This document shows positions 32,662 to 44,900 of a stretch of DNA of 64,000 bases, one piece after another. Below the pieces are notes generated by a model, which saw only the letters and a program-made list of their open reading frames with translations, was not told where the DNA came from and ran no database searches. Location of the stretch: NCBI GenBank assembly GCA_947311845.1, contig CAMZMU010000012.1, positions 5,875,913 through 5,939,912 of the forward strand. The letters are read 5' to 3'. Position 1 is the stretch's first letter. Each line of letters begins with the position of its first letter. Made by a program: the position numbers and the translations under genes. Source of the DNA: Poa pratensis. Lineage: Eukaryota > Streptophyta > Magnoliopsida > Poales > Poaceae.

Positions 32662-33835
32662 ATGGAAGCAGCCGGCGGGCTGGACATTGTGGTGATCCCG
32701 TGGCTGGAGTTCGGGCACATGATCCCGTACCTGGAGCTCTCCAAGTACCTGGCCGCCAGAGGCCACGCTGTCGCCTTCGTCTCCATGCCGGGGAACCTGG
32801 CTAGGCTCCCGCCCCAGCTCGCATCCGCTTCGTGCCGCTGCAGCTCGACGGGCTGCCCGAGTCCACCGCGGAATGGAACCACGACCTTCTCAAGAAGGCC
32901 ATGGCCGGACGGCCTCGCCGCCCCGTTCGGCCACTTCCTCGCCACCGCAGGGAAGCGGCCCCACTGGATCATCCACGACTTCTGCCACCACTGGGTCCCG
33001 CCGGTCGCCGACCAACACAAGGTTCCCTGCGCCGCCTTCATGATGGGCTATGCCGCCTTCGTCGCCTTCCTGGGCCCGCGGTGGGCCAACGCCGCCCACC
33101 CACGCGCGTCCGCCGAGGAATTGACGGTCGCCGCTGCTGCGAGGGCGAGCAGATGTTCGGCGTGAACGACATGCACCGCTTGTGGGCCATGTTGGAGCTC
33201 CTGCCGCCTCCGCCGCCGGTCCACGCCACGACGAGGTCTTGCGGTGGATGGACGAGCAGCCTCCCAAGTCCGTTATATATGTCGCGCTGGGGAGCGAGGC
33301 GCCGTTGACGCTCAAAAACCCTCACGAGCTCGCGCTCGGGCTAGAGCTCGCCGGGGTGCGCTTCCTGTGGGCTCTACCGAAGCTGACCGCCGGAGCCGGA
33401 GGCAACAACGTTCTGCCCGACGGGTTCCACGACAGGACGTGGGGCCGCGGCATGGTCCAGACGGGATGCTTGGTGCCGCAGGAGGCGGCGCTGGCGCACG
33501 CCGCGACGGGCGCGTTCCTGACGGACTGCGGGTGGGGCTCCATCGTGGAGAGCTTCGCGTCCGGGCTCCCCTTGGTGATGCTCCCCTTGGCCGTCTCCCA
33601 GCCCCTAGTCGCGCGGGCCATGGAGGAAAAGGGGATCGGCGTGGAGGTGGCGAGGGACCACACCGACGGCTCCTTCGACAAGGACGGCGTTGCTGCGGCA
33701 GTGCAGCGAGTCATGGTGGACGACCAAGGGAAGGTGTTGGAAAGCAAAGCGAGGAAGCTGCAACAGGTTCTTGCGGACCAGGCGATGCAAGAGAGGTACA
33801 TCGATGATCTTGTCGAGCACCTGAGACGCACCTGA
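32662..33835 (+). pseudogene. UDP-glycosyltransferase, UGT91-like, frameshifted and internally deleted
   Basis: Starts MEAAGGLDIVVIPWLEFGHM at 32662 and ends LVEHLRRT at 33835, with typical UGT landmarks on the way: HMIPYLELSKYLAARGH, LPLQLDGLPE-like text, WIIHDFCHHW, SVIYVALGSEAPL and LWALPKL. At least two frameshifts (about 32823 and 32900) and a loss of roughly 70 residues near 33180 break the acceptor-binding half. The donor-binding PSPG box (about 33465-33600) is altered: its first Trp is Cys and HCGWGS is DCGWGS. Intact relatives transfer sugars from UDP-sugars to small molecules in the cytosol. This copy cannot do so. Confidence 0.9.
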
Positions 33836-34110
33836 GAGCACCTGAGAGTCTGAGACGCATGCGTTTGTTGGTTGTCGAATTAATTTGCTTTTAAATTTCA
33901 GTGTTCAGTTCTGTTTTCTGTCTGTGTGTGAACTCGATCTCAACCACATTTGTGAGGTTGTCATCTTGTTTGGCGGGTTCGATTGTGAGGCTTTTCGCCA
34001 AAATTTATTGAATAAATGAAATAAAGCAGGCCAAGTTGGATAGGATTTCTTACTCTACAAATTTTAATGCTCTTTTCAGTTGGAATCTTGTTCTAATCAA
34101 ATATTAAAAG
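33836..34110. other. 3' flank of the UGT pseudogene
   Basis: TTATTGAATAAATGAAATAAAG near 34001-34025 looks like a polyadenylation region. Nothing else is recognisable. Confidence 0.4.
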
Positions 34111-34129
34111 ATGTTTTAAATTTGGAAAA

Positions 34130-34380
34130 ACATGGTGGATTTCAAGGATAACTTAAATATCTGTTTGTTAAAGCTTGGTCTTAATTTGGAGAAAAGGAGT
34201 AGGAATGCTATTGAAGTTTGGAAAAATAAAGTTAGATGTGTTAGGAAGCTTGCCAAAGGTTGGAGTGCAAACTTGGAGGCTGCAATTGGGAGCCTAGCTA
34301 GCTAGCTGCAAGAAAAGCTCCATGGAAGAATTGATATTCTTGATATCAAGTGTGAAAGCACATCTCTCTGCGAGGGTGTT
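34130..34380 (+). pseudogene. Possible LINE fragment (linker before reverse transcriptase)
   Basis: In plus frames the text VWKNKVRCVRKLAKGW and SANLEAAIG, then LHGRIDILDIK, resembles the endonuclease-to-RT linker of plant LINEs. It is short, has a stop, and no RT motif follows. Confidence 0.4.
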
Positions 34381-35997
34381 AGAGATTTATTATACTTCAT
34401 TCATTCTTAGAGATCCTAATAGCTTTTAGATTATAGAGGAATCAAAAGCTAAGCAAACAAATAGGGATAGAGATATAGTATGAAGGGTAAAAACACTGCA
34501 TATTTTCGTGCAATAGCTAAGCAAGAGGAGGGGAAAGGAAATGATCCATGTCATATATCCCTACGCAGAAAGGAATTTGTTTCATCGGCTACATCTTTGA
34601 TTTATCGCACCCACCCAACCTATGTTCTATCTGATGAAACAATTTTTTTAGATAAAAAGCTATAACTAACCTGTCAAATCGATATGAATCTAACTTTTCA
34701 ATCCAGAAAGAGAGATCGGAAATTGTTGATAGCCTACCCGGGCATTGTGCAGACACGATTGTGGTCGCCCGCCGCCACCAAGCTAACCTGTTAAGTATTG
34801 CAATATTCACTTATTAACATAAATAATCAGAAAGAAACATAGTCTATCATTTGAATGTATCCATAAATGAAGTCTGTGCCAAGCACAAACAGAGATAGTG
34901 CTAACTGACAAATAAAACACACACTGGTACTTATAAATCTATCGAGGCACTTGACTTATACAGATTTGTATAGCTGAAGGCATTCGCTGCACAGGGCCGA
35001 ATCAATTGTGGCGTTTATTTAATGATATCTATTAGCTTCAATTGACAATCTAGGCAAATAAATGGCTCTCTCATGCAGCTTAAAGAAAAACTGCAACGGT
35101 ATATAACGCAAAGAGATGTTATTTTATCAAATTCCTATGCAAACGACTAAACCAATAAAATTTATCACATGTATATATACTCTAGCATTCCTGTGCAAAC
35201 GGTTTATTGAAGGATATCTATTAGCTTCAATCGAATTCCGGGCCGATTCCCCCACTTGCGCACAGGTCATTCTATACAGGCGAGGCTCCCATTACTTGGT
35301 GAGCACCCTAGGCAAATAAATGGCTCTCTCATGCAGCTAGCAATCAAATTCTTATTTTATTTGTGAAGTAGGTATATATCCAGAATGTGCAGAAAAAAAT
35401 ATGAAGAAGGCCACAAAGATAAGTAAACCTTCCCTGAAACGATTCAGCAAGAATACATCCAGTCGAATAAATATAAAACTGATGTTGTTTATTCCATTGC
35501 CACAAAAACAAGCTCCGGAGCACAGTGATAATGCGATAACTTGATAACTACAAACTGATATTTGAGAAGTGCAGGAATATTAGAAATGCACATACTCCCA
35601 AAACTGAAATGCTACAGACTTTAATATAAATAATGGAATGCTAAAATATCCCAGATAAAACGCTAACTACTTACGTAAACTGAACCGTCGTGAAAAGAAA
35701 AGTAACGAAAAGGTAATCCACAACAGTATGAGCATGATCAAGAAACACATTTATTGCAGTTTGGCCTACATTAAAGCAGAAGTAAAAAATCACAACACCT
35801 TGTATTAAGTTAAGCCTCAAAGTTAGAGTAAACAACATATTTCCCACAACCAAATTAGGTAGAGTATAAGCTCCAGATGTAAATACCACTACATCATCTT
35901 ATAGAATATGTAAACTCATTGGAGAGCAGAGGGATTCTAAATAAAATGATCGGGTATCTCATCTCTTAGATGCATTTGAACGAAAATGAGTATCTGA
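34381..35997. other. AT-rich unassigned sequence with an imperfect duplication
   Basis: No recognisable gene. Two landmarks, GATATCTATTAGCTTCAAT and GGCAAATAAATGGCTCTCTC, occur at 35024-35080 and again at 35213-35338. In the second copy they are separated by about 70 extra GC-rich bases. Confidence 0.4.
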
Positions 35998-36996
35998 TGT
36001 AGTGCAACCCACGTCCATCACCATGTCAAGCACTCCAACACTTCACAAGTCTCAATGTACCTCAAAGGTGAACTCCTTCCTCTATGTGACCCTCGATATG
36101 ACACTTTGGAACGGTATACTACTTGATCGTTGTTCCCATTGCATGGCAAGGTTTGTCACGATGAGTACAAGACCACGGGAAGATGGCCAAGGCGCAAGAG
36201 GAATGAAGCCCAACAAGACGGTTGCTTGGAAGAGGAGAAGGAAGAGAAGCCGCAGCTTCAGGCGCCGGTAGTACCGCCCAGCACCGCCGGTACTACCGCC
36301 GCCTTCCGACCGGAACTACCGGGACTACTACCGCTGAAGTCCAGAAGCTCCTGGAGTCGGCCGGTACTACCGCCAATTTGGCCAGTACTACCGGACCTGC
36401 GCGAGTCCGGTACTACCGGGCCTTCACCGCCGGTACTACCGGCCCTGCGCGTGCCTGTGTGCAGATCTGGGTTTTGACCCATGTATCCCCTTTCTCCTTT
36501 GCCCTTGGGCCTAGACTATCTATAGGACTCCCTCCCCTCCTAGTGGAGAAAGAGTCTATGATGAGAGAGAGTTGAGCATAGGCTCCTTACCCACCCCTTT
36601 GTGGTGTTGCCTCCCCTTGTGGAGAAGATCCCCTTGTGGATTCAAGGCCTCCCCTTGTGGAGAAAATCCCTCTTGTAGATTCAAGACCTCTACTTGTAGT
36701 TGTGACTACTTGCCAATCTTTCATCTTCAGGTGACTCTATTGGATCGGTTGGGTTGACCGTTTGGAGAAACAATCCCTCAAGATCTCTCCTTGTATCTAC
36801 TACTTGCCAATCTCTCCCTTTGGGATTCTATTGGACCGGCTTGGACTGACCGGTGAGGGAAACATGTCCTTGTATCGTGTTTGTGTTCTTGTGTTCTTGG
36901 CGTTCTTCGTGTTCTTCGTGTGTTCTTGCGTGAGTTCGTCCACATCCGCCGTCAATCCGTGAAGATCGGGCCACCCTAGAGGTCCCAACCTCATCA
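35998..36996 (+). mobile_element. LTR of an LTR retrotransposon (5' LTR, remaining element truncated)
   Basis: The right end is clear: CA at 36995-36996 followed by a tRNA-Met primer site. The left end is less certain; TGTAGTGCAACCC at 35998 is the best TG start and gives a length near 1.0 kb. The LTR carries a cluster of CCGGTACTACCGG-type palindromes (36263-36450) and repeated CCCCTTGTGGAGAA motifs (36610-36670). No matching 3' LTR lies in the window. Confidence 0.6.
36263..36450. repeat. Array of CCGGTACTACCGG-type palindromes in the LTR
   Basis: About eight imperfect copies of the 12-14-bp motif GCCGGTACTACCGG within 190 bp, at irregular spacing and in both orientations (GGTAGTACC and GGTACTACC). 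Confidence 0.8.
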
Positions 36997-36998
36997 TA

Positions 36999-37200
36999 TG
37001 GTATCAGAGCAAAGGTTGTCACGGATTTGACTTTGTTTCCCCCACAAATCCCCAAATTTTTCTTTGATTTTGAGAAATTCGAAAATTTCCACCAAAAAAT
37101 AGACCCAAATTGCTTTTGTTCGATTCGGAGATTCTTGTGCGTTTTGGTAGGTTTTTCACAAATTTTTCTTTGATTTTGAGAAATTCAAAATGAGTAATTT
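36999..37200 (+). mobile_element. Primer-binding site and leader of the truncated LTR retrotransposon
   Basis: TGGTATCAGAGC (36999-37010) is the tRNA-Met primer site. The leader contains a repeated stretch, TTTTTCTTTGATTTTGAG, near 37053 and 37163. There is no gag; the element breaks off at about 37200. Confidence 0.65.
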
Positions 37201-37394
37201 GCACAAACGCCTAACAGCGAAGGGCCCAAAACTATAGAGGACAAACTGTCAATGCCCTGTGTAGTTAGAGAAACCTATGCAACCACATAACAAGCATAAG
37301 AAGGCACAAGACTTCATGGTTTCTCCACAAGGCACAGAACAACACTTGTGACGCTCTTCTTTTGCTACATTTTTTCTTCATTATAAATAAATCT

Positions 37395-37880
37395 TATTAC
37401 TTCCATCGTGACCCCTGCATCAGCAATGTTTGGTCCGTGATTGCAAATATCAAAGCTGAACCAAGCGATATAAGATATTTAGTGAGCATCGATGACGCAT
37501 ATCTAAAAAGAGACCACTTACTAAGGCTTTTAACACATGGAGAATTCATTGGCGATGAAGCAAGTATAGAAAATTTCATGTCAAAAAATGCTATTTGAAT
37601 ATGAGTATCTATTATCTAATATACCCACAATGCATACTTGAAATTGTAGATCATAAATATGTATATATACATTGCATAAGTGCAATAGAGCATCTTCATG
37701 TGAGGTCGGGTGGAAGTGTGTTTTCAGAGAATGCATGCATCTCTAAGATGATAAAGACTGGTAGCTATATGCCCGTACATGACACGGACGACACACTAGC
37801 ATGGATATTAAATAGAGCCGAAACTTATTTGGAACATGAGATGTGGTATCAGTTTCTAGCATATTACCATGAAGCATAGT
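37395..37880 (+). pseudogene. Ulp1/C48-type cysteine protease fragment, probably from a DNA transposon
   Basis: Plus-strand text DDAYLKRDHLLRLL followed by EFIGDEASIENFMS, then after a gap GGSVFSENACISKMIK and ETYLEHEMWYQ. These correspond to the N-terminal half of the Ulp1-like (SUMO protease-type) domains that many grass transposons carry: a start of the form DxWLxDxVINAY, then FENxFIxxLL and YLxHDMV. The catalytic His-Asp-Cys part is absent. A short spacer, possibly an intron, separates the two parts. No transposon ends were found around it. Confidence 0.45.
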
Positions 37881-37899
37881 AGTAGGCTAGCCTTTGAAA

Positions 37900-39720
37900 G
37901 AAGCTTTACATTTTTCCTAATAGTGTCTTTCCTTCATTGTCTATGGTATTCTTTCTATTGCCATGTACTTGCGAGAGATACGATTGACCGCGTGGCAAAA
38001 GCATGAACTTCCCGAGCAAAAAGAAATGATGAAAGATAAAAATGCAATCAATAATTATGCAAAGTAAGCCAATATCATCATTGAGTTTTAACACTTAATC
38101 TGCATCAATAATAAGAGACCAGATCATGTTACTCCGCTGAATTTCATTTCCTATGACACCATTCGTATTTAATACATCTAATACTCTCAGTGTTATAGTT
38201 GACATGGCTACATGACCAACGATGCATGAAATTTTAACAGTCAAAGTATAATTGTGATCTTCCCACAATAAAAATGGATAAATGTGGCCCACAAGAGCAG
38301 GATACAAAATTTTAGCAAGTAATCGAGACATAACACATAGAAAGGTAAATTAGCATAAATATATAAGGAAGTACAATGCGGGGATAAAAAGGATAGAACT
38401 TTCAATACCTATTGTTGCCATGAAAATGTATAAACAAGAATACATGTTTTGGGCCTCATTTAATATCACAGATTTTTCATTACAAAGAATGATTCAACAA
38501 TAAAGAACAATGTGTCTTGATTGTTGTAAAAATGGTACTTTCAATAGATATGTCAATAATTTGACTAATCCAAATTTAGGTTTTAGACGTGTTATTTCAA
38601 TGTAGGACCAATGTATATATTTATTAGTTCTTTCAGTACATATAGAATTCGCCTAGTTGATGGATCAAATAATCATCAAGGGTAGTTGCTTATCTCAACT
38701 ACATTTCATTATTATTATTTGTAGCTACTGTACAACACTTTCTAGAGCTATGCAAGAGTATTTTGATAAATAAGTGCTAAGGCAGTCATTTACTTTTTTG
38801 GATTGCTGTATACCTGAAGTATATTATATACCTTCTCTTGATGCAAGCCAGCCTGAAAGTAATTCTGAGCCATAATTTCGTTCTGCAATAGACAAGCAGA
38901 ACAAAATTAGGAATTTCTGATGACGAGCTATTGAGTCATTATTGAAATCAATTGTAGATATGCCATGATAAATTACTACTCCGATCCATAACAAGTCCAT
39001 TGGCTGGCATTTATTTTGTATCAAGGGGAGTATTTCTTTTGTGTATTGGCTGGCATTGATTGACTCATGCACCAGATTAAGCAAACAATGTCAGTTAAGC
39101 AAACAATGTCAGATTCTACATGTAACCAAATCTTTTGCATATTTGAATAACCTAACTCTTACTGGGCATATTCATTGACAATTGCTACACATTATTAAGA
39201 GATTTCCCAAAACCACAGAAAATGCTCCAAGCAAGTTCCGTGAGACTGTAGTTTATAGCACCCCTAATTGGGGAGGTAGGAATGATCAAAGTTTCAGAAT
39301 TAATATGCTTATAAACTTCTAGCTAAGAATTAGCACAAAGAGCACGTAGTCATCATATCATAGTGGATTAGACCGAAGAATATATATTGACACCAAGAAT
39401 TAGAATTGCGGAAAACTTCTATTCTGCTACATGTGAGCACAACTTTCAGTACAATTTGATTTGATGTTATCTCACAAGGCCGCACTTGGATAGGTAGTTG
39501 ATTTTCTTCCCTCCGTATTTCTAGACCCCCAGTGCCTATAAAATACACGGACGTAACGAGGTCCGTAATTTCTTCCGACCGTTTCTGGCCTGGAAAAGAC
39601 CATCCAAGCGGGCCCCAAGTGAAATGCGCAGACGTGTATTTCTGATGTTTCTACTATGGGGATTCGGAAAATAAAAAGTTCTAAATTACCAAGAGATTTT
39701 CTTAGCAGAAAATTATATAA
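37900..39720. other. AT-rich unassigned sequence
   Basis: No ORF longer than about 85 codons and none with a recognisable domain. I see no element termini. Confidence 0.4.
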
Positions 39721-39723
39721 ATG

Positions 39724-39913
39724 AAACATGTATGCAACATTGCACTGAACGAAAAAAAATAAACTTTACTATTCGATGGAGGGATTGAATGCAACATTGC
39801 ACTGAACGAAAAAAAATAAACTTTACTATTCGATGGAGGGATTGAATTTCAATCCCTCCATCGAATAGTAAAGTTTATTTTTTTTCGTTCAGTGCAATGT
39901 TGCATACATGTTT
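39724..39913. repeat. Triplicated 57-bp unit forming an essentially perfect palindrome
   Basis: A 57-bp unit starting TGCAACATTGCACTG is present at 39733-39789, identical at 39790-39846, and inverted and identical at 39848-39904. The outer copy extends the match to 66 bp on each arm (39724-39789 with 39848-39913). The second and third copies are separated by one base, so their 115 bp form a near-perfect cruciform-forming palindrome. Confidence 0.95.
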
Positions 39914-40244
39914 ACAGAGGTGATAAAATCAGAGTACGAAATGTCACTACCTTTGTAGACCAATTCTCAATATGAAATCCGCACTCACATCTATACAGTA
40001 ACACGTGTAGATACAGGTATGAAAAACATTCTTAAATGTATAGATAGACAGTCATTACGAGTGAACTTTTTAAAACTAAAGAAAGTAAAGAACCATCCAT
40101 GTATCTAAAGACAGACATACACAAGAGCATGAGTTCATCTTACCTGTGGGCGGCCGTCAACGTGCAGAGCAGGAGGGTGACAACGAACCAGTGACTGAGC
40201 TGAGAGGCATCTATGAGTGTCCGGAACTGCAACTAACGAAGATG

Positions 40245-40699
40245 TGTAGAACACTGATTCAGTTACTGTAGCCCATTCGAGACGTCTCCTAGCCGTCGAT
40301 TAGCACATCTATGGCCCATATCGCAACTTACCGCTTCGCGCTAAGTGGCAATATGATCCATCGATGCCCTGATCAACGGCTGAGATGGCTTGACGGGTCA
40401 CTGTTTTGAATCAGCTTTTCAGGACGATCGTCTTCGCGCCAACCACCCAGTCTCTTGTCGCCTAGCTCGAGTTCCTTGCTATTTAGCCGCATATTCGGCT
40501 TGTAAACTTTATCTTTTCCTGTTGGGTCTAAACCCTAGCCGCCGTTGGTCCGGCTGGCCTCGTTTTCCTCTTTTACAAACCCTAGAACTCTGCAATCCTT
40601 CCTCTGAAATTAGCAATACAGTTGAGAGTGGAGTGATGATTCTCTGAATTTGTGTTGATCTTGTTGTTACTTCGATTCCCTGCTAGTGTAGGCATAACA
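40245..40699 (+). repeat. 5' LTR of the older gypsy element
   Basis: The right end ATAACA at 40699 is followed by the primer site. The left end, TGTAGAACACTG, is the best candidate; without a second LTR it is uncertain. A CTATTTAG motif near 40480 could be the LTR's TATA. Confidence 0.55.
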
Positions 40700-40700
40700 A

Positions 40701-40714
40701 TTGGTATCAGGAGC
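40701..40714 (+). other. Primer-binding site (tRNA-Met type) with one extra base
   Basis: TTGGTATCAGGAGC matches the TGGTATCAGAGC primer site with an inserted G. Confidence 0.75.
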
Positions 40715-40914
40715 CTTACGGTTCTCGGCGGCGATTGGATCTGGAGCACTGAGAAGTTGGGATCCCTCGTGAAATCCTTCTCTGTTGTTTCGGGTTCCGG
40801 CCACGGTGTGGAGCTCGTGTCAGAGAGCTGTTGGAGGCGGCGGCACTGCTCGGACACAGTTCAGGTACGGATCTGGTTTCCGAAGAACTCCTCTTCGGCT
40901 GTAAAATCCCACCT

Positions 40915-41436
40915 GTCGTCGTATCGGCATCTTGGATAGGAGACGGGGTCCTGCTAGCCGAGGATGAACGTAGGGCAAGAAGGTGGACGTCGTCGAGGTC
41001 GGGATTGTACACGGCAGTTTACCCAGCTTCAGGCACCACGGCGGTGGCGGTGCCCTACGTGCTGCTATAACTCACTATAAGGCAATATCGCCGTGAACAG
41101 GTTACAATGAGTTGGATGTATGAAAGTATTCGATGCCCTAAAGGCGTCCCGAGGTCCAGCTTATATAGGCGGCTGGACCTAGGGTTACAAGGTGATTACG
41201 TATCCAGCAAGTATACGGAGTCCTAAACCTAGCCGGCAAGTATGCCGCCTTCCGTCTTGGTCTTGGTGGCTTCATGGGCTTCAGTCTTGGGCCTCCTCCT
41301 TGCCGGCATCCGCCTTCCTTGGTCGTCAGCTATCTGGGCCGCCCGGCAGGCAAAGCCTTCACCACCACTGCGGGCCACCCTGGACTAGCCGGATTGATCC
41401 ATGCTGGTGATACCCCTAGTAGGTATATCCCCAACA
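40915..41436 (-). repeat. 3' LTR of the Tat-type element
   Basis: 522 bp; on the minus strand it begins TGTTGGGGATATACCTAC and ends CGACGACA. It is adjacent to CCAGGGGCTAA (41437-41447 complement), a plausible polypurine tract. Confidence 0.9.
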
Positions 41437-41842
41437 TTAGCCCCTGGGAGGGTTCGAGTTCTTCAGGCGCCGTCTTCTTCTTGTCGGCAACGTCCGCCTT
41501 GTCTTGTAAGCGTCTGAAGAGCTTGAAGCATTCCAAAGTTGAAAGTAAGCGGCGGTCCGCCTAAAGTAGTCGGACGATTTGCCGCCATCATGGGAAAGAC
41601 GGCCTGACCGTTGTCAGGAATCTTCCGGCACCAGTCTTGTCAATTGACTGGTCTGTCAAATGTTGACGGATGACGTCATGCAGTCCACGACAGTTTGGAC
41701 TTGGGCATGTGTCATGATGTTTCTCCACTACGCACAAAATCGGAGCGAGGGCCGCAGACACCGTTGCCACGACGTGCAAATCGTGGGCACGTGGCGGAAA
41801 TCACGCGTCCCCCCAATCTCGGGCACGAATCTTGGCGCGGGG

Positions 41843-41850
41843 ATAAATAC
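41843..41850 (+). promoter_or_regulatory. TATA box of the antisense gene in the Tat-type element
   Basis: ATAAATAC in GC-rich surroundings (GCGGGGATAAATACCC), 126 bp before the ATG at 41969, on the strand opposite to pol. Confidence 0.55.
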
Positions 41851-41968
41851 CCAAAGGGCACCGATGCTCTTCTTCCTCATTCGCACCCACCGTGGCCTCC
41901 TCACCTTCCCGAGCTCCTCTCCTCCCGTACTCAACTCCGGCGAGCACGAGCAGAGCATTCTCCCCCAA

Positions 41969-44900
41969 ATGGCGAGCACTCAGCAAGATGCGGCGGCGAC
42001 GGCGGCGCTGGCTGCGGCCTCGCGACCCCCGCCGGATCTGGATCTGCCCAGCGGCGGCGGCGGTGCCCGTGGGCGCACCGATGACCTCTCCCGTTGCCAC
42101 CGTGGCTGCGGCGAGGTTTCTACTTCTTCCCCAGCTCCGGCGGCGCCTGCAACCGCTCCGACCTTTCCCCTCCCATCCCTTGCGGCGACCAGCTCTGAGG
42201 CTGCGGCGGAATCTGCCGCCGACGACGATGATGACGCCGAGGAAGAGGAGACTGGAGACCTTGGCTCCAGGTACTGGCTGCCGTCAGTTATGACGTCAGC
42301 CTATCTGAAGGAGCTGGAGGAAGGCGGATACATTCCGCCAAAGACGGAATGCTCCTGGAGGGTTCCAGGCGACGAGGCGGTGCCTGACCCCAAGACGGCG
42401 AGCGCGTCATGTTGGCGTCGCACAGCCTTCGCGGTATGTCTCTGCCGCTTTCCGCCTTCTTCTTGGCGGTACTTAGTTTTTATGGGCTGCAGCCACACAA
42501 CATAGCGCCCAATAGTATTCTAGTGCTAGCCGGCTTCCAGGCTTTGTGCGAAGGGTACTTAGGCATAGCTGCGTCCATAGAGCTATTCAAGTACTGCTTC
42601 CTGTGCCGCCGGCAAACCATACCAGGCGGCCACCTAGCAACCTGCGGTAGTGTCACGTTCAACTGCCGCCAACCCGACTGGTACCCAAAGATACCATACA
42701 TCGAGTCGGTGAAGCACTGGACCAGCACTTTCTTCTACTGCAAGGACATCCCGACACCTGGCAGCACACAAGGGATGCCTGTCTTTGTCAACGGTCCGCC
42801 AACCCACAAGGCCTGTTGGACGGCAAAGGTGCCGCTCAGCAGCTTGTCGGCGAACTTCGAATTGCCGTAGGCGGATCGAGTTCTTGACGAAGACGATGAT
42901 GGCTCCAACTTGACGGAGTTGACACCGTCATCTGCTGGGTGTCGAGGAAGATAATGCCACTCCGCCATCGCCCACTGAAGATGTGCGAGTACAAGGCGGA
43001 TGACGCCGGCAACAGCACCCTTGATCAGGATGCCTTAGAATACCGGCTCAGAGAGCTTATCAAGCCTCTGTCGGTGAAGGCGGCTGAAGGCGTCGCCATG
43101 TTCACCCATGACAACCCAGCCCCAGCGGTAAGTCAAAGCTACTTTGTTATTTCACTAACATCCTTACCCACTAGGTACTGGATTAATATTGTCTTGTTTC
43201 CTTTTCAGCTGCAAACCTTGGGGAGGAAGAGTTGGCTCCAAACTGGTACGACACCGGTGCCAGCAAATCGAAGAAGCGCAAGCTGAGCTCCTCCACCAAG
43301 GATTTGGAGAAGAGGAAGAAGGCGGCCACCTCTGTCGATGCAGAGGATGAGACCGTGGGGAATGTCCCCTTCAAGCGGTAGCAAACTTTGCTTTCCCTGA
43401 CTTAGCTATTTTGATATGTTTGTGCTGACAAACTTGCACTTTTCTGCTTACAGGGCAAGCCTGCCATGCCCAAGCTCCGCTCCAACTTGAAGATTGCTGC
43501 CGGCAGGGGCAAGCCACCACGCTCTTCTCCAGCCGCTGCGCCGACAACGCCCACAGTTGGCGTTCCCGTGGTTGTATGCCAGGGAACGTACACAGCTGCT
43601 GGTACCGCAGAGGCGGCTACGGAAATGGCGGGCAAAAATCAGTTGCCGGCTACCACTTCCAAGACGGCTGAAGCTTCGGCTAGTGATGCCGCTCGATTTA
43701 TTGCCATGAAGCAGGAGATGGATGACCAGATGGCGGCCGAACAAGGCGGATCATCCTCCCATCCTGGCTCCAATCTGGCAAAGGGTTGCAAGACCCCCGG
43801 CAAACACTGAAGACCATGCGTGACGGTACCCGCAACTGGTACGCGCACATGGACGAACTCCACGAGACCCTGCACGGACAACTTGAGGTAAAATAGCCTA
43901 TGGTCCCAGCCCCCGAGCACTTTGGCGGCTGAAAAATTTAGCCGGCAAAGTGGTCTCGTTGACTAAATAGTGCTAACCATAATGTTGTTTTCGTGCATGC
44001 AGGCCGTTCTTGCTTCCAATCTTGAGCTATTTCGTGCTCAAGAGAAGAAAAACAAGGAATGCCAGCAACTGCAGCAGGACGTGGAGTTGAAGAACGCCCA
44101 AATTGCGAGCTTGGAAGAAGCTCGCAAGAAGGATGAAGGTGACAAAGCTTTCTTTGCCTTCTTTTCGTCCGACTTCTTTTCCTTTTCCGACAAGTATTTT
44201 AGTCGTCTTTCTTTTTATTTGTAGAATTACTAAACACTGCGCAAGATATTCTCAAGAACTCCACTGACATGCAAGCTTTGATGAACGAAGCTGCAGATCT
44301 TGCCGGGCTGGTGACCAAGCTGAAGGCGGATCACGCCAAGGAGCTGGATGAGCGTGCGTTGGCCCATGCTGCCGAGTTAGCAAGTTGACTGGACAACTTG
44401 AGGCCATGAGCAACAACCTTGACCAGGTGAACAAGAACGCCAAGGAGCAGCAGGACCAACTGTCAAAGGCGGTCCAGCTAGCTCAAGAAACGCTTGAGAA
44501 CCATCTGGATGAGGTCAACGCCATCCACGACCATGTCTTGGGTATGTCTCAATCCTTCATCTTTGTCACCTTGCTCTTGAAACTTGAAGCTGCAGTGTGT
44601 AACTTTGTGTTTGTGCAGTGCCGGCTAGCTTGGGAGATGACCTGGCTACAACGCCGCGCCTTGCCCGAATCTTGAAAGTTGGCGAAATCGTCAACCAGAT
44701 TGTCGGCGCAGGCAAAGCATTTGCCGCCAAGTTCTACCCTGGGGAGGACGGCGATCCCGTCATCTTCGATGCTCTGCCGGACCTGCTGGAGAAGGCGGCA
44801 GCGAACACGACAGCACGCTACGCTCAGCAGCACGAGGCGGCGCCAAGTTGGCATTGGCAATGACGGCGGCGTGGTACCCGGAGGCTGATATTCATCAAGT

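Noticed and set aside
37362..37598. Ulp1-like relic as an active protease gene
   Set aside because: The catalytic His-Asp-Cys half is missing and the two parts do not form a continuous conserved frame.
42939..43286. Continuation of the antisense-gene ORF through 43128
   Set aside because: The frame runs into an intron with good GT and AG sites and becomes unrelated text, so splicing is the better model.
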